64,000 nucleotides of DNA from Martelella mediterranea. GTDB taxonomy: Bacteria > Pseudomonadota > Alphaproteobacteria > Rhizobiales > Rhizobiaceae. Position 1 is the first letter of the stretch. Every line of letters begins with the position of its first letter. The DNA lies in assembly GCA_003001975.1 (NCBI GenBank), contig PVUG01000006.1, forward strand, positions 1 to 64,000, written 5' to 3'. The translations under genes and the position numbers were made by a program. The notes under the pieces were generated by a model. It made no database searches. It saw only the letters and a list, made by a program, of their open reading frames with translations, and was not told where the DNA came from. This document shows, in pieces, positions 8,301 to 16,300 of this stretch.

Positions 8301-10872
8301 CGGTACGCTGATCGGTCGACAGGGCCAGACGCTTGCCATGGGCGACCTCACGCTTTCCGAAGGCTCCGACATCGATGTCGCATTGGCCGCTCCGGGCAAC
8401 CAGACGGGCCTGTTCAACGTCAACGGCGATCTGGTGCTGGACGGCACGATCAATGTATCGGATGCGGGCGGCTTTGGCCGGGGCGCATATCGCATCATCG
8501 ATTATGCGGGCAGCCTGACCGATAACGGTCTTGATGTCGGCCTTCATCCGGGAAGCTGGGATGTTTCGGTCCAGACGGCGATTGACAGCCAGGTCAACCT
8601 TGTCGTTGGCTCGGACATCCAGTTCTGGAACGGTTCCCACACCGAAGCCGATGGCACGATCCACGGCGGCGATGGCGTCTGGCGCAATGATACGCGCACC
8701 AACTGGACCGACGAAAACGCCCAGGATGCACAGTCCTGGCAGCAGGATACCTTCGCCGTCTTCCAGGGTGAGGCGGGCACGGTGACTGTCGAAGACAGCA
8801 ACGGGCCGGTTTCTGTCGGCGGTATCCAGTTCGGCGTTGACGGCTACACGGTGGTTGGCGACCGGATCGTCCTGAATGCCGACGATGGGCAGACGGTCGT
8901 TCGCGTTGGCGATGGAACTGCGGACGGGGCCGATTATTCCGCGATCGTGGAAGCGGAACTGACCGGCGACACGGGCCTTGAAAAGACCGATCTCGGCACT
9001 CTGGTTCTCACCGGCGAAAACACCTATACCGGCGGCACCACGATCACGAACGGCGCTATCGTTCTCGGCAATGGCGGGACCAGCGGCACGATTGCCGGTG
9101 ATGTCGCGATTGGTGACGATGCGGGTCTGATCTTCAACCGTTCCGACGAATATGTCTTCGGCGGCGTGATCGCAGGTGCGGGCCAGGTTGGCCAGATCGG
9201 CACGGGCACCACTGTCCTGACGGCGGATAGTTCGAGCTTTGCCGGCAATACGGAAGTGATCAATGGCGGATTGCAGGTTGATGGTTCGCTTGGCGGCATC
9301 ATCAATGTTCGCAATGGCGCTCTTCTTGATGGCTCCGGTTCGGTTGGCGAGGTTGTCGTTCATGCCGGCGGCGCGATCGGGGCAGGGACCTCCGGTTCGA
9401 TCGACAGCTTCAATGTCGGCGATCTGACCTTCAATGGCGGCTCCTCCTATGTTGTCAATGTGGCGGCCGATGGAACCGGCGACCGGCTCTTCTCCTCCGG
9501 AGAAGTCATCATCAACGGGGGCGTGGTCGATGCCAATGCCGGAACCGGCCAGTATTCCGACCAGACGCGATACACCATCATCACGGCTGACGATGGCGTG
9601 ACGCGTGGCGGGGCGAACGAGGGTTTTGATGGCGTTACGTCGAACCTTGCCTTCCTCACTCCGTCGCTCGAATACGATGCCGACAATGTCTATCTGGTGA
9701 TGGATCGTAACGACTTCTCGTTCTGCTTGCCGGGCTCGACCGCCAACCAGTGCGCGACAGGCGAGGGCGTGGAGTCCACGGGTCCCGGCAGCGAGATCTA
9801 CGACACTGTCGTCAATCTGACGGATCCCGAAGCAAGGGATGCCTTCGATCAGCTTTCCGGCGAAATTCATGCCTCGGCAATGACGGTTCTGATCGAAGAC
9901 AGCCGCTTCGTGCGCGAAGCCACCGGAGATCATATGCGCGGTGCCTTTGGCGGCGTCGGCAAGCCGCAGCAGGTCATCACCTATGAACCTGGTATTGACC
10001 TGAAGGACCCGACGCCTCGCGCGGTGATCGTGGACGCCGAAGAAGCCCAGGGGCTTGCCCTGTGGACCCGTGGATTCGGTTCTTGGGGTGAGTTCGATGG
10101 TGACGGCAATGCCGCCGACATGGAACGCGATATCGGCGGTCTGTTCGTTGGCGCCGACGTTCCCGTCTTCGACAACATGCGTTTCGGCGTGGTTGGCGGC
10201 TACAGCCGGTCGTCGTTCAGCGTTGACGACCGCAATTCGTCCGGTTCCAGCGACAATTACGACCTGGGCATATATGGAGGCGGTCAGTGGGATCAGCTCG
10301 GTGTGAGCTTCGGTGCCAATTACACCTGGCATGACATCTCGACGGATCGGTCTGTTGCCTATCGCGGCTTCAGCGATAGTCTTTCGGCCGATTACGATGC
10401 GCGCACCATCCAGGTCTACGGTGACGTTGGTTACACCATCGATGTGGGCGAAACCAGTTTCGAGCCTTTTGCCGGTGTTGCATATGTCAACCTGAACACG
10501 GACGGTTTCACCGAAACCGGCGGTGCCGCCGCGTTGACCGGCTTTGGCAGCGAGATGAACACCACATTCACCACGATCGGTGTTCGGGCAGCCCAGGACT
10601 TCGACCTCGGCGAGGTTCAGATGACGGCTTCCGGCATGGTGGGTTGGAACCATACCTTCGGTGACGACACGCCGACGAGCAGGCATCAGTTTGCCGGCGG
10701 CAGCCCGTTCATCATCTCGGGCGTTCCGCTTGCCGATGATGTGGCGGTGTTTGAAGCCGGTCTGGATACGGCCATCAATGATGCTTTGAGCATCGGCATA
10801 TCCTATTCCGGTCAGGTCGGCGACGGTGTCTCCGATCACGGTGTGCGCGGCAATCTGAGCTGGAAGTTCTGA
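5320..10872 (+). CDS. Large autotransporter (type Va) with beta-helix passenger repeats
   Basis: 1850 residues. After a basic N-terminal extension, a signal peptide (LHVGVSILAISLSFGISANA, cut before Q) directs export. The passenger (~50-1500) is rich in Gly, Asn, Asp and Thr, with autotransporter-associated beta-strand repeats such as GTLTLAGDNTAFAGDT and GTLVLTGENTYTGGTT. It includes a ~297-residue unit present twice. Residues ~1580-1850 are the outer-membrane beta-barrel: LWTRGFGSWGEF, repeated aromatic strands, and a final Phe (LSWKF). The protein is expected to be displayed on, or released from, the cell surface. The start at 5320 has GAAGGAAA five bases upstream; 5353 is an alternative. 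The ligand is unknown. It probably shares a transcript with the SapC- and IalB-like genes. Confidence 0.92.
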   Translation: MYRVPVMYRVPMKPNIFRHGDKNNGGCFKSRLHVGVSILAISLSFGISANAQSVEWAGTGSSTEWDNADNWNGGEPTKESDVVVDFDPSAGNGPIVSTPGQFAGSLTIGTALGGNVNINGEGVLTTGPLVVGENASGGLFVNAGGLLLSSGAADFGQTNGRAGTGNINGGTWNHNGALNVGAGGTGTVNVTNGGQVSTTGAITLGSVSGASGTLNVSGRQGTVSAFSQWSHVGDVLVGGAGNGAVNVFDGGIFNVTEGTFTISENGEVYIGSDNLSGNAPGVGGSMSLDGLQLDGNLNINQQTGGVTVTGDLTGDGEIFVKRGELFLEGDGGSYSGVINLASNATTAAGSDAPHATLHVSGNVGTGATINGNLDGNGNYNPSDSVKSAMALEGADGTYTVGAQINGYFSNFQKTGDSTAILDGDNSFLLSNISGNAAGAIGIAGGTLQISSDGNLGNAANNIELSGGTLATSASMATNRDITLASSDGGFNVANDTTLDINGAIAGSGALNLAGGGSLDIRDANAGYSGGVNVAAGTLIGNAGTILGAVENAGTVIFDQDVAQSWNGTTSGSGDFVKEGESTLDLTGSHATDWTINEGTLAAKAGMFTGDVEIADAATFRFDTQSDTEFDGGITGSGTFNKTLGGTLTLAGDNTAFAGDTVISEGIVLVDGSHGGNVEVDSLGGLGGGGSVSGNVVVADNGDLFGQQGETLSIGGDVELSSAANVSVTLGAPEAGYNPALFDVAGDMTLDGTIDVTDAGDTRGNFRAGVYRIFDYGGSLVNNGLEIGGVPTGSDAADLDVQTAIEGQVNLVNTGGQDMHFWDGGLDTSKNDGVVQGGDGIWRNGDANWTNINGSANAGWNSGIAIFQGAAGTVTIDDSATSGGAVSTAGLQFITDGYVVNGDGLTLVGAEGIADIGTDAGVTATLATSLQGTARIDKWGAGTLVLESDSLGYGGSTLVSEGTLLVNGGLGGDVDVDGSLGGTGTIGGNVAIADGGTLIGRQGQTLAMGDLTLSEGSDIDVALAAPGNQTGLFNVNGDLVLDGTINVSDAGGFGRGAYRIIDYAGSLTDNGLDVGLHPGSWDVSVQTAIDSQVNLVVGSDIQFWNGSHTEADGTIHGGDGVWRNDTRTNWTDENAQDAQSWQQDTFAVFQGEAGTVTVEDSNGPVSVGGIQFGVDGYTVVGDRIVLNADDGQTVVRVGDGTADGADYSAIVEAELTGDTGLEKTDLGTLVLTGENTYTGGTTITNGAIVLGNGGTSGTIAGDVAIGDDAGLIFNRSDEYVFGGVIAGAGQVGQIGTGTTVLTADSSSFAGNTEVINGGLQVDGSLGGIINVRNGALLDGSGSVGEVVVHAGGAIGAGTSGSIDSFNVGDLTFNGGSSYVVNVAADGTGDRLFSSGEVIINGGVVDANAGTGQYSDQTRYTIITADDGVTRGGANEGFDGVTSNLAFLTPSLEYDADNVYLVMDRNDFSFCLPGSTANQCATGEGVESTGPGSEIYDTVVNLTDPEARDAFDQLSGEIHASAMTVLIEDSRFVREATGDHMRGAFGGVGKPQQVITYEPGIDLKDPTPRAVIVDAEEAQGLALWTRGFGSWGEFDGDGNAADMERDIGGLFVGADVPVFDNMRFGVVGGYSRSSFSVDDRNSSGSSDNYDLGIYGGGQWDQLGVSFGANYTWHDISTDRSVAYRGFSDSLSADYDARTIQVYGDVGYTIDVGETSFEPFAGVAYVNLNTDGFTETGGAAALTGFGSEMNTTFTTIGVRAAQDFDLGEVQMTASGMVGWNHTFGDDTPTSRHQFAGGSPFIISGVPLADDVAVFEAGLDTAINDALSIGISYSGQVGDGVSDHGVRGNLSWKF
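7330..9070 (+). repeat. Internal ~890-base passenger repeat, two copies plus a partial third
   Basis: The unit from about residue 671 (GGNVEVD..., NNGLEIGG, MHFWDGGLD, GDGIWRNGDANWT, KWGAGTLVLESD) recurs from about residue 968 (GGDVDVDGSLGG, DNGLDVG, IQFWNGSH, GDGVWRNDTRTNWT, LGTLVLTGEN). A shorter third copy (LGGIINVRNGALLDGSGSVGEVVV) follows near 9290. The copies have diverged, so the duplication is old. Confidence 0.75.
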
Positions 10873-10900
10873 TGACCGGTACGACTGATCGCAACCAAAA

Positions 10901-10922
10901 GCTCCCGGCCGAGGCCGGGAGC
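10901..10922 (+). terminator. Strong hairpin after the autotransporter gene
   Basis: GCTCCCGGCC and GGCCGGGAGC form a perfect 10-base stem with a 2-base loop, starting 28 bases after the autotransporter stop. A T-rich stretch (CCTCTTTTCT) follows after a gap. It lies before the best SapC-gene start (10959), so it is intergenic. It probably lets only part of the transcription through, or protects the upstream mRNA. Confidence 0.6.
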
Positions 10923-10958
10923 GACGCTGCCTATCCTCTTTTCTACAGGAGGCCCGTC

Positions 10959-11663
10959 GTGCTCCGTTTTGAAGAGCATGGCAAAAAAGCCATTGCGCCG
11001 CAATCGGATTACCGTTTCGCAGCAAAGACCAACGCTGTGCCTGTTTCCGTCGCGGAATTCAGTTCGGCCGTTTCACATTACCCCGTCGTTTTCGCGGAAG
11101 GCGAACTCGCGCCGGTTGTCGTGCTTGGCCTGAAGCAGGGCGAAAATCACTTCCTCGAAGCGGACGGCAACTGGCGGCGGGAGACCTATGTCCCCGCCTA
11201 CCTTCGCAGATATCCGTTCATCCTTGCGCAAACGCCCGGACAGGACAGTCGCGCGCTTGCCGTGGATGCTGAAAGCGAGAGGTTCGTGGAACTTGCCGAT
11301 TCCGATCCGGACAGGCGCATATTCAACGCGGATGGCGCCCCGTCGCCGATCACCGGCCAGATACTGGCGTTCTGCGAAGCCTATCACCAGCAGCACCTGC
11401 ACAGCGTTGAATTCGTCAACGCGCTCAAGGAAGCGGACCTGCTGGTTGCCAGGCATGCAAACATGCGTTTTCCGGACCGGAGCAGATACCAGCTCGGCGG
11501 CTTCAGGATCGTGGATCCGGATCGCTATCGAAAACTTCCGGCGGAAACGCTTCAGGTGTGGCACGAGAAGGGGTGGCTCGATGCCATCGCTCTTCACCTT
11601 GCGTCACAGAAGAACTGGAATCTGCTCATGAAACTGGATCGTGACCGGACGGAGGCTGCATGA
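10959..11663 (+). CDS. SapC-family protein
   Basis: 234 residues from the GTG at 10959, which has a perfect AGGAGG 6 bases upstream. An in-frame ATG at 10872 overlaps the autotransporter stop but has no ribosome site of its own and would place a strong hairpin inside the coding region, so I prefer 10959. The protein matches the SapC family: SDYRFAAKTNAVPVSVAEF, a YPVVFA block, LGLKQGENHFLEADGNW, YVPAYLRRYPFIL and a C-terminal LHLASQKNW. Family members are named after a Campylobacter S-layer locus but their biochemical role is not established. No signal peptide is seen. The position between an autotransporter and an IalB-like exported protein suggests a role in surface-protein biogenesis (inferred). 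Confidence 0.8.
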   Translation: MLRFEEHGKKAIAPQSDYRFAAKTNAVPVSVAEFSSAVSHYPVVFAEGELAPVVVLGLKQGENHFLEADGNWRRETYVPAYLRRYPFILAQTPGQDSRALAVDAESERFVELADSDPDRRIFNADGAPSPITGQILAFCEAYHQQHLHSVEFVNALKEADLLVARHANMRFPDRSRYQLGGFRIVDPDRYRKLPAETLQVWHEKGWLDAIALHLASQKNWNLLMKLDRDRTEAA

Positions 11664-12295
11664 TGAAGAGAGTTGCAAAGTCCATGCTGGGGGCGGGAAT
11701 AGCCGGCCTGGGCGTGTTTGCCGTGATCGCTATGACCTCGGGCCAAGGGGCTGATGGAGGCGCCGACACCCTTGTAGCGCCCGCCCGGGCGGAAACAGTC
11801 GAGGTGGCACAAGCCGAGAAGCCGGCTGAGGCAGGATCAGCCCCTGTTACTCTGGCGAACGGTGCTACCACGGTTCAGGAGAGCTATGCCGATTGGCAGG
11901 TGACTTGCGGAATCCGCGAACAGACCAAAATCTGCACCATGGTCCAGCAGCAGACCAATGCCGAAACGCGCCAAAGAGTTCTGGCAATCGAACTGACGGT
12001 CAACGGCGACGGGCTGGAGGGCGCGCTGGTGCTGCCGTTCGGCATTCTTCTTGACAGCGGCGTGGCGCTTCAGGTCGACGATGGTGAACGGGGAGAGGCG
12101 TTACGGTTCAGGACCTGCCTGCCGACCGGCTGCGTTGTGCCGCTTGAATTCGATAGCGGCTTCACGGCCGCCCTGGTTAAAGGCGGCACGCTGAAAGTGC
12201 ATACTGTCCAAAATGATCGTCAGGAAATCGCGTTCCGTATTTCGCTCCGCGGTTTCAACGCAGCGCGAAATCGCATCGCAGAACTTTTGGGCTAG
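11660..12295 (+). CDS. IalB-family (invasion-associated locus B) protein
   Basis: 211 residues, overlapping the SapC-gene stop by four bases (ATGA). A second ATG at 11663 has the better distance to the GGAGG site. An N-terminal hydrophobic segment (MLGAGIAGLGVFAVIAM) is followed by a low-complexity Ala/Glu linker and then the IalB domain. That domain shows ESYADWQVTCG, KICTMVQQQT, an AIELTV strand, LPFGILLDSGVALQVDD, FRTCLPTGCVVPLEFD and a final FNAARNRIAEL helix. Four Cys residues could form two disulfides, in keeping with periplasmic location. IalB was named from Bartonella erythrocyte invasion, but family members are common in non-pathogenic rhizobia, so virulence should not be assumed. 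Confidence 0.85.
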   Translation: MMKRVAKSMLGAGIAGLGVFAVIAMTSGQGADGGADTLVAPARAETVEVAQAEKPAEAGSAPVTLANGATTVQESYADWQVTCGIREQTKICTMVQQQTNAETRQRVLAIELTVNGDGLEGALVLPFGILLDSGVALQVDDGERGEALRFRTCLPTGCVVPLEFDSGFTAALVKGGTLKVHTVQNDRQEIAFRISLRGFNAARNRIAELLG

Positions 12296-12331
12296 AACGC
12301 CGTGCGTCCATCCGGACACATAAAGGAAATA

Positions 12332-12375
12332 GCCGGATCATCAGACGGTTCACATTGATCGCCCGATGATCCGGC
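12332..12375. terminator. Inverted repeat between the IalB and L,D-transpeptidase genes
   Basis: GCCGGATCATC (12332-12342) pairs perfectly with GATGATCCGGC (12365-12375) across a 22-base loop. There is no T-run, so it may be a Rho-independent terminator only in a broad sense, an RNA stability element or an operator. Confidence 0.45.
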
Positions 12376-12443
12376 GACCGTCAAATAACGGGCTGGACGG
12401 GCGCTTGCGGCGGGAAACCAAGGCCCGTCAGGAAAGTATCACA

Positions 12444-13052
12444 ATGCGCCTTGCCTACCTTTTTTGCCTGTGCGGTCTGGTCCTTGTGGGCTGCACGACG
12501 GTGCCGACCAACTATCTGTCGGAATACTACGCCACCATGGATGACGAAGAGCATGTGGTCGCGGCCGTCGATCCCCAGGACCTGGACCTGGAAAACCTGC
12601 GTCAGGTCGTCCCCTATCGATCGCCCTATAAGCCGGGCACCATCATCGTCGATACCGCCGCGCGGTTTCTCTATCTGGTGCAGGCGGGAAATACGGCAAT
12701 CCGCTATGGGATCGGGGTTGGCCGCGAAGGCATGGAGTTTTCGGGCAGCGCAGTGATAAACCACAAGCGCAAATGGCCAGGCTGGACGCCCACGCCCGAC
12801 ATGATCAGGCGCGACCCCGAACGGTACGGACAATATGCCGACGGCGTGCCGGGCGGGGCGTCCAATCCCCTGGGCGCCAGGGCGCTCTACCTCTTCAAGG
12901 ATGGCCGTGACACGCTGTTTCGGATACACGGCACGACCGAGCCATGGAGCATTGGCAAGGCATCGTCTTCAGGCTGTATCCGCATGATCAACCAGGACGT
13001 CATCGACCTTTACGAACGCGTGGAACCCGGCGCAACCGTTGTCGTCATTTGA
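12444..13052 (+). CDS. L,D-transpeptidase lipoprotein (YkuD domain)
   Basis: 202 residues from the ATG at 12444, which has AGGAAAG seven bases upstream and starts a lipoprotein signal peptide (MRLAYLFCLCGLVLVGC, lipobox Cys). The longer frame from 12366 would bury this signal. The YkuD domain spans ~60-200: GTIIVDTAARFLYLV, YGIGVGREGMEF, a WPGWTPTPDMI block, and the catalytic HGTTEP...SSSGCIRM with His and Cys. Such enzymes cross-link peptidoglycan 3-3 or attach outer-membrane proteins to it. As a lipoprotein it should sit in the periplasm. It is downstream of, and in the same direction as, the autotransporter locus, but the hairpin at 12332 separates them. Confidence 0.92.
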   Translation: MRLAYLFCLCGLVLVGCTTVPTNYLSEYYATMDDEEHVVAAVDPQDLDLENLRQVVPYRSPYKPGTIIVDTAARFLYLVQAGNTAIRYGIGVGREGMEFSGSAVINHKRKWPGWTPTPDMIRRDPERYGQYADGVPGGASNPLGARALYLFKDGRDTLFRIHGTTEPWSIGKASSSGCIRMINQDVIDLYERVEPGATVVVI

Positions 13053-13388
13053 AAGGTGGAATGTGCCGGATCAAGCACAAGTGTCCTTTCCAGGAAGGTT
13101 TCACATCTATTGTACGCGCCGCTTGTAATGTGTCGGGCAGAAAGAACCAATGAACCGGTGGGGCCTCATCCGCCCCTGTGTATGATAGCTCCTCGGCACA
13201 CTGGCGTTGCTCACGAAAAGAGCCGCTGGCTTTAATATACATTTGGTGCCCCTCACTATGGATCGAGGTCGGAAGCACACGTCTGACGCCGGAAATCCAA
13301 TAATATTCCCATTTCGGGCATAACCGTATTGCCTAACGGTCTGAAAAGTTGTGTTTTTGGGTCAATATTTATCGATGCAATGAATGGC
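13053..13388. other. Intergenic region before the exonuclease-helicase gene
   Basis: About 330 bases without a gene that I can support. It must hold the promoter of the large helicase gene. No strong ribosome site is visible near any of the candidate starts (TTG 13329, ATG 13380, ATG 13389). Confidence 0.4.
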
Positions 13389-16300
13389 ATGACAAAACAC
13401 TATACCGACTTTCTCCAGCGCTGCCTCTCGATCGACCTTGAGGTCAACCCGAAAACTGCCGAAATCTTCGCATTTGCCGCCGTGCATATCGACAAGACGC
13501 CGCCGCTCCTGTCGCGGAAAGGGGAGCTTGAGAACGACCTGGACCGTCTTGAGGCTGCATTGGACGGGGTCGAATTTCCTGTCGGCCACAATTTCCTGCG
13601 ACACGATATGGAACACTTGTGTGCGTCACGTCCAAAATTGCGGAATGTCCTGAAAGCGCCAATCGATACGCTTTGGCTCAATCCCCTGGCCTTTCCAAGA
13701 AATCCATATCACCATCTCGTCAAACATTATCATGATGGCCGCCTGCAGGCCGGCCACATCAATGACCCGGAACTTGACGCACGTCTCGTTTTCGACGTTC
13801 TGGCGAACCAGCTCAACGCCTTTGAGAAACTGAACATCGAGCGGCCGGATGCCGTTACCGCCTATCACTTCCTGACGACGCGCCTCGAATATTCAGCCGG
13901 TTTCGATGCTGTATTTCAGCGTATTCGCGCGGCAGGCCTCCCGGAAAAAGCCGAGGCGTTCGCGGCGATACGAAGGCTTTTGCAGGGGCATAGTTGCACC
14001 AAACGACTGGAACAAACGCTGGGTCGCCTCAACAGCCCCAAAATCGGCTGGCCCATGGCATATGCTCTGGCATGGATATCGGTTGCCGGCGGCAATTCGG
14101 TAATGCCTCCCTGGGTCAGGGCCCAGTTTCCCGAGGCGGCTCTGATCATACGGCATTTGAGAGACACCTCATGTGGAAATCCGAACTGCGCATGGTGTGC
14201 GGAAAAAAACGATCCCTTGCGTGCCCTCCACAAATGGTTCGGGTTCGAAGCCTTTCGCGCAGATCCTGTCGACAAGGAGACGGAACGTCCTCTTCAGGAA
14301 ATCATTGTTGACGAGGCGATGTCTGGTCGAAGCCTTCTGGGAATCCTGCCGACGGGAACCGGAAAATCCATCTGCTATCAAATTCCCGCTCTTTCCAGGT
14401 TCGACAAAACAGGCGCCCTGACCGTCGTCATTTCTCCTCTTGTCGCGCTGATGGGGGATCAGGTGCAGGGAATGGAACGCGCCGGCATTTCCTCGGCCGT
14501 TACGATCAACGGAATGCTGTCCATGCCCGAGCGGCAGGACGCCTTGGACAAGGTCCGGATGGGCGAAGCCGCGATATTGATTATCTCGCCGGAGCAGCTT
14601 CGGAGCGTCTCCGTTCGATCAATCCTGGCGCAACGCGAAGTTGGATTCTGGGTTCTGGATGAGGCGCACTGCGTATCGAAATGGGGCCGCGACTTCAGGC
14701 CGGACTACCGTTACATCGGTCGTTTCATCAAGGAGTTTTCCGGCGATCTGCCGCCGGCCCCGGTCATCTGCTTGACCGCAACCGCCAAACCCGAAGTGGC
14801 GCGCGATATCCAGGAACATTTCAAAAGCCGCGTCGGCATCGATCTGATCGTTCGCGATGGCGGCGCCTCACGAGACAATCTGCAATTCGATGTCATACCG
14901 ACGCAAAAGGGCAGCAAACTTACCGACATCCTCAATGTGATTTCGCAAAAGCTTCCGCCCGATGGGGCGTCGGGCGCGATCGTCTATTGCGCCACACGCA
15001 AGGAAACGGAGCGTGTGGCCGGGTTCCTGAAACAACAGGGATTTTCCGCCGAGCATTATCATGCCGGCCTCAGCCCCGAGGCCAAACGGGACATTCAGAA
15101 GCAGTTCCAGAACGGGGATTTGAGGGTAATCGCCGCGACCAACGCCTTCGGAATGGGGATCGACAAGCCGGACATACGGCTCGTCGTTCACGGAGATATA
15201 CCGGGGTCGCTGGAAAACTACCTGCAGGAAGCCGGGCGTGCCGGGCGGGACCGCGAGCCGGCCGACTGCGTGCTTCTTTTCACGCAGGAGGATATCGAAC
15301 GGCAGTTTTCCCTTTCCGCGCGCTCGCGTCTGGCCCGGCACGAAATCAGCGCGATCTTGAAGGCGATGCGCCGTATCGACGAGCGCACCCGGAAGACAGG
15401 CACGATCGTGGCGACATCCGGGGAAATTATCCGCGCGGAGAAGGATCAGGAATTCGCGCGCGACAGTGCAACCGATGACACGCGCATCAAAACGGCGGTA
15501 TCCTGGCTGGAGGAGCCTGCGCTTGTAAGCCGTGAGGAAAACCGTGTTCAGGTTTACCCATCCTCTCTGTTGGTCCGCACACTGGAAGAAGCCGAAGCCC
15601 TTCTGCGCAAGGCGGAGATAACCGAGACACGGCGCCGGGAACTGCTTTCCGTCGTTCGTCTTCTGATGAATGCGCCGACCGATCAGGGAATTTCCACGGA
15701 CGAGCTCTGCGGCGCCAGCGGCCTTTCCATGCCGGCCATGAACAAGGCGCTTGCGGACCTTGAAACGCTGCGGATCGCCCGCAATGACATGGCGCTCACC
15801 GCTTTCGTCCATGTCGGGGTCGAGGGGCATTCCCAAGCCCGTCTAGACCGGGTTTCGCGCCTCGAGAAGGAACTCATCGACCGCATGCGGGAAATGGCCC
15901 CGGATGTCGAGAATGAGGTGGAAAACCCGCTTCATCTGGCCGAAATCTGCCAGGCCCTGCGCAATGCTGGTTTTGCCAATGCAAGACCGGATATCGTGGA
16001 AAAGTTGTTGCGCGGTATGGCGCGGGACGGCCGCGATCAGGATGGCGAACAAGGTGATATCCGGCTTCGCAAGGCAACGCGCAATACATTGATGGTTGCT
16101 TTGCAGCGCCCGTGGGCCGCCATCGACCAAACGGCGAAACTTCGGTGGCAAACGGCCGCGCTTTTGTTGGATCATCTTGTGGGGAAAGTCGCGAGGGGCG
16201 ACCGAGGCAAGGACATTCAGGTCGAAACAACCGTGGGAGACCTTCTGTCCGCCCTGACCGGAGACGTGCTGCTGCAATCAGATGGTATTCGCGATATGAC

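Noticed and set aside
6595-11025. 1476-codon open frame antisense to the autotransporter
   Set aside because: It is long only because the sense gene is Gly/Asn-rich and GC-rich in the third position. Its product has no domain and reads as low-complexity Asp/Arg/Ala sequence.
11660-12295. IalB-like protein as a virulence factor
   Set aside because: The family is widespread in environmental rhizobia. Nothing else in the window suggests host invasion.
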